DNA of 17,486 bases from assembly GCA_019116915.1 (NCBI GenBank), contig DXAS01000025.1, positions 1-17,486 of the forward strand. The letters run 5' to 3'. The position numbers and the translations under genes are program-made. Positions 5,503-13,292 of this stretch are shown here, piece after piece. The notes under the pieces are model-generated. The model was given only the letters and a program-made list of their open reading frames with translations. It was not told where the DNA came from and searched no databases. Numbering within the stretch: position 1 is the stretch's first letter; each line of letters starts with the position of its first letter. Source of the stretch: Flavonifractor avicola. GTDB lineage: Bacteria; Bacillota; Clostridia; Oscillospirales; Oscillospiraceae.

Positions 5503-7056
5503 TTATTCGGACACAAAGACCTGAAGCGTAGAAGTCAGGTTACGTCCGGGGGTGGCCAGGGTCTGCCCCTTATAATACATAGCGGTGGAACCGCCGCCAT
5601 CCAGGTTGATGGCATCCACACAGCCCAGAGCCAGCATCAGATCACGCATCTGCTCAATGGAGGCAGCCTTTACATTGACCAGCAGCAGCTTGCCGTCCTT
5701 GGTGGTACCTACAGCGGTACGGGGCGTGACGGCGGTGGTAAAGCGGGCCTCCTTAAAGCCGTTGTCCAGACCGGTGAACTTTACGCCGTCCTTCACCAAC
5801 CGGGGGGAACCAGACACCATGGTCTGCACACCGGTCAGATCGAAGCCCTCTTCATCATCCCGCTGGAGGTAGGGCCGCAGAGCCACAGTGCGGCCTGCCT
5901 CAAACTGATTGAAGAAGTCGTAGTTGGTGACGGTGTCGCTGGAGTAGAGCACATAGCCGTTAGCGGGGATGGCTACCGTCTGACCGGCGGATACCATCTG
6001 GAAGCTGGTGGTCACATTGTTGACCACGGTCAGGGCGGAACCAGGATAGGTGACCTGGAAAGAGGTACCCCGGGCAGAGGTGTAAAGCACCGCCTGACCG
6101 CTGAACTGCTTGAGCATATTGACCTCATAGGCATCCCACCAGCGGTAGGCGCCGCCGTCTACCGTCTCAATGCGGACAAAGACGGGAGGCCGGCCGTAGC
6201 GCATCTCGTTGGTATCGGTGATACCCAGAGAGGAGAGGCCGGAGCTGGCATACATAAACTGGCCGTTCACCATCAGGTGGCCGATGGGGTCCTTGATGGT
6301 CTTTTCGCTCTCAAAGAAGTTGGCGTTGATCACCGCTACTGCCCCGGAACTGGCGGCAATGGACTGGAAGCTCTGAGGCGAATTGAGCTTGCCGCCGGCG
6401 AGTACCGACTTGACGCTCACCCGGGGGTCCTTCATATTGACGGTGATCACGTTGGCATTGACGGTGCCGGAGGCCAGCGTGTAGCTCTTGGAGGTAAGGG
6501 TCACCGGGTCCTCCTTGGGGGTGGTCTTTTCCACCAGCTTCTGGACCTGGGGCAGGCTGGTGAGATTGTTCTTATCCACCTCGCCGTTGGCTACCACCAC
6601 AATCTGGTTCTTGCCCTCCCATTCCACGGTCAGGCCCAGATTCTCGCTGACAAAGCGCACCGGCACGAAGGTGCGGTTGTTTTTTGCCCGCATAGGCACA
6701 TCCATGGTCACCTCTTCCCCATTGACTAGGGCGGTGGTGGAGTCCAGCTCCAGCTCCACCGAGGTGCCGTTCAGGGAGCAGCGCACACCATTGGTCTCCT
6801 GTACCCACTCCACGGTTCCGCCGAAGGCCTCAATCATCCGACGGATGGGCAACATGGTACGGCCATTCTCGGCCATCAGCACCACGGCACTGCTGGTCTC
6901 GTCGATTTGAGTCACAGTATCACCAATCACGCACCAGGGGCTATTGTACCGCATGGTGATGACCAGATCAGGCTGTGCAGCGGAGGCGGCGGGGATCAGG
7001 CCCAGCATCAGCACCAGCGCAGCCAGCAGGGACAATACGCGTCTTTTCACAGGCAT
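5503..7056 (-). CDS. Secreted phosphodiester glycosidase family protein with copper-amine-oxidase N-terminal domain
   Basis: This is a 517-residue exported protein. A signal peptide (MPVKRRVLSLLAALVLMLGL then IPAASA, cut near residue 27) is followed by a copper amine oxidase N-terminal-like domain (about 35-155). That domain carries two copies of the family's pattern, NGRTMLPIRRMIEAFGG and NNRTFVPVRFVSENLG. Such modules are common on clostridial cell-surface proteins and are thought to act in wall or polysaccharide attachment. The rest (about 190-517) is a phosphodiester glycosidase (NAGPA/DUF2233) domain, ending with SGSPRLVKDG, RTAVGTTKDGKLLL and INLDGGGSTAMYY. In animals this family uncovers GlcNAc-1-phosphodiesters; bacterial substrates are presumably sugar phosphodiesters of wall polymers. 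ATG 7056 is chosen over an in-frame start 32 codons upstream because it directly precedes the signal peptide and has GAGAGG before it. Confidence 0.87.
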   Translation of the reverse strand: MPVKRRVLSLLAALVLMLGLIPAASAAQPDLVITMRYNSPWCVIGDTVTQIDETSSAVVLMAENGRTMLPIRRMIEAFGGTVEWVQETNGVRCSLNGTSVELELDSTTALVNGEEVTMDVPMRAKNNRTFVPVRFVSENLGLTVEWEGKNQIVVVANGEVDKNNLTSLPQVQKLVEKTTPKEDPVTLTSKSYTLASGTVNANVITVNMKDPRVSVKSVLAGGKLNSPQSFQSIAASSGAVAVINANFFESEKTIKDPIGHLMVNGQFMYASSGLSSLGITDTNEMRYGRPPVFVRIETVDGGAYRWWDAYEVNMLKQFSGQAVLYTSARGTSFQVTYPGSALTVVNNVTTSFQMVSAGQTVAIPANGYVLYSSDTVTNYDFFNQFEAGRTVALRPYLQRDDEEGFDLTGVQTMVSGSPRLVKDGVKFTGLDNGFKEARFTTAVTPRTAVGTTKDGKLLLVNVKAASIEQMRDLMLALGCVDAINLDGGGSTAMYYKGQTLATPGRNLTSTLQVFVSE

Positions 7057-7095
7057 ACATCCTCTCTTCTCTCCCCAGAGGGAGTATTTAAGTTT

Positions 7096-7124
7096 AGTAT
7101 ACCAATTCTGAAAGGAAGCTTCAA
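7096..7124 (-). promoter_or_regulatory. Promoter of the phosphodiester glycosidase gene
   Basis: On the minus strand TTGAAG (7119-7124) and TATACT (7096-7101) are separated by exactly 17 nt, about 40 nt before the chosen ATG. This also supports the downstream start, since the longer reading frame would begin upstream of the promoter. Confidence 0.7.
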
Positions 7125-7157
7125 TGCTCTTGCCGCATAGTATTTCAGGCAAAAAGA

Positions 7158-7183
7158 AACCGGCAGAGCGCGCTCTGCCGGTT
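7158..7183. terminator. Terminator of the pyrimidine polycistron
   Basis: A perfect 26-nt palindrome (7158-7183; the tip must open as a small loop) begins 5 nt past the ygiQ stop codon. On the minus strand it is followed by UCUUUUUGCC, a good U-tract. Confidence 0.88.
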
Positions 7184-7188
7184 GTCTT

Positions 7189-9153
7189 TTATCCCTTTCC
7201 CTTGCGGGGACGGGCATTCTTTTTTGGCTTGGCTACCGCCCACCCGGCTTTGCGGGTGGGTTTGGCCTGGGGCTTGGCGCCCTTCTGGGCCGCCGGTTTA
7301 TGCCCCTTGCCGGTTCTGCCCCGGTTGGAGGTCTGCTTGCTCTCCTGAGGCTTGCCGTATTTCTCCGGCCGCAGCAGACAGTCTTTGCCGAAACCGATGA
7401 GGTCCTCCCGGTGGGCCCGATGGAGGGCCTCCCGTACCAGGGCCCGTTTCTCCGGCCGCTTCCACTGCATCAAAGCCCGCTGCATAGCCTTCTCGTGGGG
7501 GGCCCGGGGCACATACACCGGCTTCATGGTCCGGGGATCGATGCCGGTATAGTACATACAGGTGGACAGAGTGCCAGGCGTAGGATAAAAGTCCTGAACC
7601 TGCTCAGGCTGACGGCCGGTGCGGTTGAGCCATTGGGCCAGCTCCACCGCGTCGTTCAGCGTACAGCCGGGGTGAGAGGACATGAGGTAGGGCACCAGAT
7701 ACTGCTCCTTGCCGTACTTCTGGTTCAGGGACTCGTACTTCCGCTTGAATCTCTCGTATACCTCGATATGGGGCTTGCCCATGTAGTCCAGCACTGAGTT
7801 GACACAGTGCTCCGGGGCCACCTTCAGCTGGCCGGACACATGGTACTTCACCAGCTCGGCAAAGAATTCCCCGCTCTTGTCCTTGAGCATATAGTCAAAC
7901 CGGATGCCAGAGCGGATGAACACCTTTTTCACCCCCGGCACCGCCCGGATCTTCCGCAGCAGCATCAGGTAGTCGGTGTGGTCGGCGTCCAGGTTGGGAC
8001 AGGCCTCTGGGGCCAGACAGGCCTTTCCCCGGCACAGCCCGGCCTTCATCTGCTTCTTGCAGGCAGGCCGCCGGAAGTTGGCGGTTGGGCCGCCCACGTC
8101 GTGGATATAGCCCTTGAAGCCGGGGTGATGGGTCAGCCCCTCCACCTCTCTCAGCACACTCTCGTGGCTGCGGGAGGTGATGATCCGCCCCTGATGGAAG
8201 GCCAGGGAGCAGAAATTACAGGCGCCGAAGCACCCCCGGTTGTGGGCCACCGAGAAGCGCACCTCCTCAATGGCCGGCACGCCCCCCATGTCGTCGTACA
8301 TGGGGTGAGGTTCCCGGACGTAGGGCAGCTCGGCCACAAAGTCCAGCTCCGCCGTAGTAAGAGGCATGGCGGGGGGATTGACGATGAGCAGCCGGTCCCC
8401 ATGGCGCTGGAGAATAGCCTTCCCCCGCACCGGATCGTGCTCCTCATACTGGATCATATTGGCCACGGCATACTGCCGTTTATCGGTAGAAACCTGCTCA
8501 TAGGAGGGGCACTCCACCTTGGGATAGGCGCAGGCGGAGGGATCTTTTGCAATAAAGGCAGTTCCCTTTACATCAGTGATCTCCCCCACCGGGGTACCGG
8601 AGGCCAAACGGGCAGCAATCTCCCGGGTGGCAGTCTCACCCATGCCGTACACCAGCAGGTCAGCCTGGCTGTCAAAGAGCACCGAGCGGCGCACCTTGTC
8701 CTCCCAGTAGTCGTAGTGGGCAAAGCGGCGGAGGGATGCTTCCAGCCCGCCAATGATCAGAGGGATGTCTCCAAAGGCCTCCCGCACCTTGTTGGCATAC
8801 ACGATGGAGGCCCGGTCGGGACGCAGTCCCGCCTGATTGCCCGGGGAATAGGCGTCGTCGTGCCGACGCTTCCGGGCGGCGGTATAGTGGGCCACCATGG
8901 AGTCCAGATTGCCGGCAGACAGCATCACCCCCAGCCGGGGCCGCCCCAGTGCTGTAAAGGCTTCTACCTTGCGCCAGTCCGGCTGGGCCAGGATGGCCAC
9001 ACGGTAGCCCTCGGCCTCCAGCACACGGGAGATGATGGCGCAGCCAAAGGAAGGATGGTCCACATAGGCGTCGCCGGTGATGATGAGAAAGTCGTACCCG
9101 TCCCAACCACGCTCTTCCATATCCGCCTTAGAGACGGGCAAAAATCCATTCAT
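7189..9153 (-). CDS. ygiQ: YgiQ family radical SAM protein (UPF0313)
   Basis: This 654-residue protein belongs to the YgiQ (UPF0313) radical SAM family, whose reaction is not established. The N-terminal part (about 1-180) resembles a Rossmann-like cobalamin-binding-type domain (GYDFLIITGDAYVDHPSFG at the start). The radical SAM domain carries NRGCFGACNFCS with the [4Fe-4S] ligands Cys308, Cys312 and Cys315. Further cysteines (CKKQMKAGLCRGKACLAPEAC) follow, then the DFYPTPGTLSTCMYYTG block typical of the family. The last roughly 50 residues are low-complexity Lys/Arg/Ala/Pro/Gly and probably disordered. ATG 9153 has a GAGGAAC site that nearly touches the stop codon of the preceding gene (12-nt gap), suggesting translational coupling. 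It is the last gene before the strong terminator. Confidence 0.93.
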   Translation of the reverse strand: MNGFLPVSKADMEERGWDGYDFLIITGDAYVDHPSFGCAIISRVLEAEGYRVAILAQPDWRKVEAFTALGRPRLGVMLSAGNLDSMVAHYTAARKRRHDDAYSPGNQAGLRPDRASIVYANKVREAFGDIPLIIGGLEASLRRFAHYDYWEDKVRRSVLFDSQADLLVYGMGETATREIAARLASGTPVGEITDVKGTAFIAKDPSACAYPKVECPSYEQVSTDKRQYAVANMIQYEEHDPVRGKAILQRHGDRLLIVNPPAMPLTTAELDFVAELPYVREPHPMYDDMGGVPAIEEVRFSVAHNRGCFGACNFCSLAFHQGRIITSRSHESVLREVEGLTHHPGFKGYIHDVGGPTANFRRPACKKQMKAGLCRGKACLAPEACPNLDADHTDYLMLLRKIRAVPGVKKVFIRSGIRFDYMLKDKSGEFFAELVKYHVSGQLKVAPEHCVNSVLDYMGKPHIEVYERFKRKYESLNQKYGKEQYLVPYLMSSHPGCTLNDAVELAQWLNRTGRQPEQVQDFYPTPGTLSTCMYYTGIDPRTMKPVYVPRAPHEKAMQRALMQWKRPEKRALVREALHRAHREDLIGFGKDCLLRPEKYGKPQESKQTSNRGRTGKGHKPAAQKGAKPQAKPTRKAGWAVAKPKKNARPRKGKG

Positions 9154-9165
9154 ATCGTTCCTCAG

Positions 9166-10326
9166 TCAGTCCTTGGTCTCATAGCCAATGTATTTTTCCA
9201 GAATATCCAGGGTCACGCTGCCGTGCTCCTCCCCTACCTTTTCAAAGCCGTACTTCTTATAGAAGCGCTGAGCCACCGCATTCTCCGGAGCGCAGCGCAA
9301 CCGCAGGCGGGTGCGGCCCAGGGGGCGGAATACCGACACCGCCTGGCCGATCAGCTGAACGCCCAGACCCCGCTTCCGGTGCTGGGGATTCATGTACACA
9401 AAGGGGATGTAGCCGATGCCCTCATCGGCAAAGCGGGCCAGATCCAGCTGGAGCACGCCCGCCACCTCATCTCGCTGCATGGCAACTGTCAAGGCTTTTT
9501 CCTTGTCCTGTTCCCAGCAGTGACGGGCATCCTTGCAGAAGCTCGCCCCGTCAAAGGGGACCTCGCTGCCGTGGATATCGATCCAGGCGTCGTGCCGGGC
9601 CGCCAGATAGAGTTCCTCTTCCCGCTCCAGGTCCAGAGGACGGAACCACATATTGGCATCTGCAATACTCCCCTCCCGGGACTTCCACCACTTCTGTCTG
9701 GCCAGGGTAGAGATCTCCTCCGGCAGGTGGGAGTTGTCGTTCTCATAGACGATGGAGATCTGGTCTCCCTCCACCTCCAGACAGGTGACACCGGTGTTGT
9801 CACTGTGACCCAGGCTGTCCATCTCACCGGGACCCAGGCCCCGGATGGCACCCTGGAGACAGCGGATGGCGGAGCCGTGGGAGAACAGAGCCACCGTCTG
9901 GCCGGGATGCCTGGCGGCGATATCCAGCACCGCGCCCTTCATCCGGGCCTGAACCTGGGCGAAGGTCTCGCCCCCTTCCACCTGGAACTCAGGTGAGGCG
10001 TGGTTAAAGCGGATCAGCCGCATGGCGTCGTACCGCTCCAGCTCGCCCCAGGGCTTGTCCTCCCACTCCCCCACACCGATCTCCCGCAGGGCAGGGGTGG
10101 TGTGGAGCTCCAGGCCATGGCTGGGGTAGATGGCCGTGGCGGTGGTCATAGTGCGGAACAGATCGCTGGAGTACACCGCGTCGATATGTACGTCAGCAAA
10201 CCGGCCCCGCAGTGCGGCGATCTGCCGGTAGCCGTTGTCGGTGATGAGGCTGTTGTACCAGCCGTGAACCCGGCGGTACAGATTGCCCTCCGCCTCCGCA
10301 TGGCGGATGATATAAACCTTGGTCAC
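9166..10326 (-). CDS. Fusion protein: histidine phosphatase domain + GNAT acetyltransferase domain
   Basis: Two enzymes are fused in one 386-residue chain. Residues about 3-200 are a phosphoglycerate-mutase-like histidine phosphatase. It has the RHAEAEGN phosphohistidine motif (His9), a YSSDLFRTMTTA segment with the phosphate-binding Arg, a conserved GGETFAQ and the second catalytic His (about 150) in LFSHGSAIR. Residues about 230-380 are a GNAT domain with NPQHRKRGLGVQLI (acetyl-CoA loop) and APENAVAQRFYKKYGFEKVG. The reading frame runs up to a TTG at 10359, but GTG 10326 is preferred: GAAGAGGG lies 8 nt before it and it gives the usual MTKVYIIRHAE start. It lies 33 nt downstream of pyrD and 12 nt upstream of ygiQ. 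Substrates are unknown; a phosphorylated small molecule that is also acetylated is an inference only. Confidence 0.85.
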   Translation of the reverse strand: MTKVYIIRHAEAEGNLYRRVHGWYNSLITDNGYRQIAALRGRFADVHIDAVYSSDLFRTMTTATAIYPSHGLELHTTPALREIGVGEWEDKPWGELERYDAMRLIRFNHASPEFQVEGGETFAQVQARMKGAVLDIAARHPGQTVALFSHGSAIRCLQGAIRGLGPGEMDSLGHSDNTGVTCLEVEGDQISIVYENDNSHLPEEISTLARQKWWKSREGSIADANMWFRPLDLEREEELYLAARHDAWIDIHGSEVPFDGASFCKDARHCWEQDKEKALTVAMQRDEVAGVLQLDLARFADEGIGYIPFVYMNPQHRKRGLGVQLIGQAVSVFRPLGRTRLRLRCAPENAVAQRFYKKYGFEKVGEEHGSVTLDILEKYIGYETKD

Positions 10327-10359
10327 AGTAGGCACCCTCTTCGGATCAGGATATAGCAA

Positions 10360-11277
10360 TTACCAGGGGCGCACGCCGCCTGTCAGGTCAGAAACCTTGT
10401 CAAGGCCCTGGGCAGAGGCGATTGCCGCCAGGCCGTCCCGCACCTTGATGGGGGCGTAGGGATCGGCAAAGCAGGCGGTGCCTACGGCCACGGCGGAGGC
10501 GCCCGCCAGCATCAGCTGGGCCGCGTCCTCCCCCTTGGCCACGCCGCCCATGCCCAGGATGGGCAGATCCACGGCGCAGGCCACCTCCCATACCATCCGC
10601 ACCGCCACAGGCAGCACGGCAGGGCCGGACAGGCCGCCGGTGTTCATCTTCAGGATGGGGCGGCGGGTGTTCAGGTCGATGCGCATACCCCGCAGGGTGT
10701 TGATGAGGGACAGAGCGTCAGCGCCGGCATCAGCCACCGCACGGGCGATCTCGGTGATGTCGGTGACGTTGGGAGACAGCTTCACCATCACAGGGATGGT
10801 GGAATGGCTCTTGGCCATCTTGGTGACCTCGGCAGCCAGCTCGGGCTTGGTGCCGTAGGCCAGACCGCCCGCCTTCACGTTGGGGCAGGAGATGTTGACC
10901 TCGATCATATCCACACCCGCTGCCGACAGCTTCTCGCACATGATGCCATACTCCTCAGGCGTGTTGCCCGAGATGTTGGCGATGATAGCCAGATCGTGCT
11001 TCTTCAGCTCGGGCAGCTCGTGCTCGATAAAGGCGTCCACACCGGGGTTCTGCAGACCCACGGAGTTGAGGATACCCATGGGAGTCTCGGCGATCCGGGG
11101 GGGCGGATTGCCTTCTCTTCTGTGAAGGGTAAGGCCCTTACAGCAGATGCCGCCCAGTTCATTCAGGTTATAGAACTGGCCGTATTCCCGGCCGAAGCCG
11201 AAGGTACCGGAGGCCACCACCACCGGATTTTTCATCTTGACGCCCGCCAGATCAACGGACAGATCCACCTTAGACAT
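10360..11277 (-). CDS. pyrD: Dihydroorotate dehydrogenase B, catalytic subunit
   Basis: PyrD oxidises dihydroorotate to orotate, the fourth step of UMP synthesis, using FMN. In the type 1B enzyme electrons pass to NAD through the PyrK subunit. The 305-residue TIM-barrel protein shows VVVASGTFGFG, SVGLQNPG, the catalytic Cys131 in VNISCPN (serine in class 2 enzymes), VKLSPNVTDI, and the FMN phosphate-binding LGMGGVAKGEDA and ASAVAVGTA. Its start overlaps the end of pyrK by 8 nt, which fits a heterotetramer with linked translation. The next gene begins 33 nt downstream. Confidence 0.95.
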   Translation of the reverse strand: MSKVDLSVDLAGVKMKNPVVVASGTFGFGREYGQFYNLNELGGICCKGLTLHRREGNPPPRIAETPMGILNSVGLQNPGVDAFIEHELPELKKHDLAIIANISGNTPEEYGIMCEKLSAAGVDMIEVNISCPNVKAGGLAYGTKPELAAEVTKMAKSHSTIPVMVKLSPNVTDITEIARAVADAGADALSLINTLRGMRIDLNTRRPILKMNTGGLSGPAVLPVAVRMVWEVACAVDLPILGMGGVAKGEDAAQLMLAGASAVAVGTACFADPYAPIKVRDGLAAIASAQGLDKVSDLTGGVRPW

Positions 11278-12049
11278 TCCAGTCCACCTCCTTGGCGTCG
11301 AATACCGGGCCGTCCTTGCAGACGTGCTTCATGGTGCCGTCGGCCATCTGGACGGCGCAGCCCAGGCAGGCACCCACGCCGCAGGCCATCCGCTCCTCCA
11401 GGGAGACCTGGCAGGGCACGCCGTACTCGGCCGCTACCTTGGCCACATTCTTCAGCATGGGCTTGGGGCCGCAGGCCAGAACAGCTGTAAAGTTTTTATC
11501 CTTTTCAAGGATATCCTTCAGCTGGGCGTCCACAAAGCCGTGGCGGCCCAGGGAACCGTCGTCACTGCAGAGGTAAACCGCCTCGCAGTAGTCCCGGTAA
11601 TCCTCCACCAGCATGGCCCGGTCGGCAGACCGGAAGCCCAGTATAGCGGTGGAGTTCTTGGCGGTAAAGGCGGCCTGACCCAGCAGCGGGGGCACACCGA
11701 TGCCGCCGCCCACCAGCAGCAGCCGGTCATTGGGGGTAACGGTAAAGCCGTTGCCCAGAGGGCCCAGCACATTCACCTTGTCCCCCACCTGGCGCTGAGC
11801 CAACCACTTGGTACCCTCACCCCGCACCTCAAAGACCACGCGGGCGGTGTCTTGGGGCTCGTCCTCCTGGACCATGCAAACCGAGATGGGCCGGCGGAGA
11901 AGCAAACCCTCCCCGCAGGCGATATGGAGGAACTGACCGGCCATCAGGCCCTCCTTTTTCACCATATCCCCCACCTCCAGGGTGAAGGAATAGGCATACT
12001 CGTTCAGCTTGGCCGCCTCAACGATGGTACAGATCTGTTCAATGGGCAT
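11270..12049 (-). CDS. pyrK: Dihydroorotate dehydrogenase B, electron transfer subunit
   Basis: PyrK carries FAD and a [2Fe-2S] cluster and passes electrons from PyrD to NAD. In the 259-residue product the flavin-binding RRPISVC motif (about 52-58), the NAD-binding LLLVGGGIGVPPLL stretch and the C-terminal cluster cysteines (about 223, 228, 231 and 244, in ACGVGACLGC and HVC) are all visible. The frame allows a TTG six codons further upstream and an ATG four codons upstream, but ATG 12049 is preferred because GAGGGA lies about 5 nt before it. It is preceded at close range by the small zinc-ribbon gene and overlaps pyrD by 8 nt. Confidence 0.94.
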   Translation of the reverse strand: MPIEQICTIVEAAKLNEYAYSFTLEVGDMVKKEGLMAGQFLHIACGEGLLLRRPISVCMVQEDEPQDTARVVFEVRGEGTKWLAQRQVGDKVNVLGPLGNGFTVTPNDRLLLVGGGIGVPPLLGQAAFTAKNSTAILGFRSADRAMLVEDYRDYCEAVYLCSDDGSLGRHGFVDAQLKDILEKDKNFTAVLACGPKPMLKNVAKVAAEYGVPCQVSLEERMACGVGACLGCAVQMADGTMKHVCKDGPVFDAKEVDWNV

Positions 12050-12068
12050 ACTATCCCTCATTTCCAAC

Positions 12069-12323
12069 TTATTTGGCAGACTCGTCCCCGTGGACGGTCT
12101 CAGTCATGGTCTTCAGATCCATGATGCTGCCGCACACCGGGCAGATCCGGTTGCGGCGCATGGTGCCGCAGGTGGGGCAGCGGAAGGGCTCCGCTGCCAC
12201 CAGTCCCGCCGCAATCTGCTGCTGAAGGATCTCCTGCCAGTTCCATTCCCGGTGCTGGCCGATCTTCCATTTGCTGACCTCGTCCTCACGGACACCTTGT
12301 TTCTCTCTCTCTTGCTCTGACAT
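12069..12323 (-). CDS. Small zinc-ribbon protein inside the pyr operon
   Basis: An 84-residue protein of unknown function. The N-terminal half is charged and helical in character (MSEQEREKQGVREDEVSKWK), followed by WNWQEILQQQIAAGLVAAEP. A single zinc ribbon follows, CPTCG...ICPVCG with Cys49, Cys52, Cys61 and Cys64. The tail is acidic. It is almost certainly translated: GGAG lies 8 nt before ATG 12323, the gap from the pyrF stop is 12 nt, and pyrK begins 19 nt after its stop. The four-Cys motif shows metal binding, but I do not recognise the family. A role with PyrD/PyrK or in pyrimidine control is a guess from position only. Confidence 0.75.
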   Translation of the reverse strand: MSEQEREKQGVREDEVSKWKIGQHREWNWQEILQQQIAAGLVAAEPFRCPTCGTMRRNRICPVCGSIMDLKTMTETVHGDESAK

Positions 12324-12335
12324 AGGCCGCTCCGA

Positions 12336-13262
12336 TTACGCGATGGTAGTAAAGCGGGCGATGTCGTCCCGCATGGCGATCGCGGCGTTGCGGGCAGCCT
12401 CCTGGTAGTCCATGCCGTCCTTGCCGGTCTTCTGCCAGGCGCAGATGATGCCGCGGGAGGAGTTGACGATAGCGCCATGGCCATCCTTCTGGAAGGCATA
12501 CTGCACATCCTCGGCAGTGCCGCCCTGGGCGCCATAGCCGGGCACCAGCAGGAAGGTGTGGGGCATCCGGGCGCGCAGCTTCTGCAGCTCTTCCGGATAG
12601 GTGGCGCCTGCCACCGCACCGGCCATGGTATAGCCATACTTGCCCTCGGTGCCCGCGCCCCACTTCTCAATGAGGTCGGCCATCAGGCCGTACACGGTGT
12701 CGCCCTCACCGGCGGACACGTTCTGCAGCTCGCCGGAGCCGGGGTTGGAGGTCTTGGCCAGGATGAAGGCGCACTTGTCCATCTCCTTGCAGGTCTTGAG
12801 GAAGGGATTGACGCTGTCGGCGCCCATGTAGCCGTTGAGGGTGACGCAGTCGGCATCAAAGACGCTGAGCATCTGCTCCCCTACCTTGGTCTTGCCCAGC
12901 CAGCCGTCGGAATAGGCCTCGGCGGTAGAGCCGATGTCGCCGCGCTTGATGTCGGCGATGACATACAGGCCCTGCTCCTTGGCATAGCGGATGGTGCGCT
13001 CCAGCACCTCCATACCCCGCCAGCCCAGGCGCTCATAATAGGCGGACTGGGGCTTGACGGCGGGCACGATGTCCTTCAGTGCGTCCATCAGACCGCAGTT
13101 GAAGCGGTAAATGGCCTCGGCGGCACCCTCCAGGGTCTCGCCGTACTTGTCATAGCACTCCTTGCGGATGTGGGCGGGCACATACTCCGGCTTGGGGTCC
13201 AGACCCGCCACGGTGGGATTTTTCTTGGCAATGATGGCTTCCTGCAGACGATCGAAGGACAT
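12336..13262 (-). CDS. pyrF: Orotidine 5'-phosphate decarboxylase (type 2 subfamily)
   Basis: PyrF decarboxylates OMP to UMP, the last step of de novo pyrimidine synthesis. At 308 residues it belongs to the longer subfamily 2 rather than the 230-residue form. The active-site tetrad motif is in VIADIKRGDIGSTAEAY (Asp104, Lys106, Asp109). TVAGLDPKPEYVP (17-29) holds the first substrate-phosphate region Asp, and VPGYGAQGG and IVNSSRGI form the phosphate-binding loops near the C-terminus. An AAAGGAG site precedes ATG 13262 in the 30-nt gap to pyrC. The zinc-ribbon gene follows 12 nt later. Confidence 0.95.
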   Translation of the reverse strand: MSFDRLQEAIIAKKNPTVAGLDPKPEYVPAHIRKECYDKYGETLEGAAEAIYRFNCGLMDALKDIVPAVKPQSAYYERLGWRGMEVLERTIRYAKEQGLYVIADIKRGDIGSTAEAYSDGWLGKTKVGEQMLSVFDADCVTLNGYMGADSVNPFLKTCKEMDKCAFILAKTSNPGSGELQNVSAGEGDTVYGLMADLIEKWGAGTEGKYGYTMAGAVAGATYPEELQKLRARMPHTFLLVPGYGAQGGTAEDVQYAFQKDGHGAIVNSSRGIICAWQKTGKDGMDYQEAARNAAIAMRDDIARFTTIA

Positions 13263-13292
13263 AGTTCATTCTCCTTTATCTCTTAAAATCTC

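Noticed and set aside
7807..9996. Very long 729-codon plus-strand frame opposite ygiQ and the fusion gene
   Set aside because: It spans two well-supported minus-strand genes and has no recognisable motifs; a shadow frame from codon bias.
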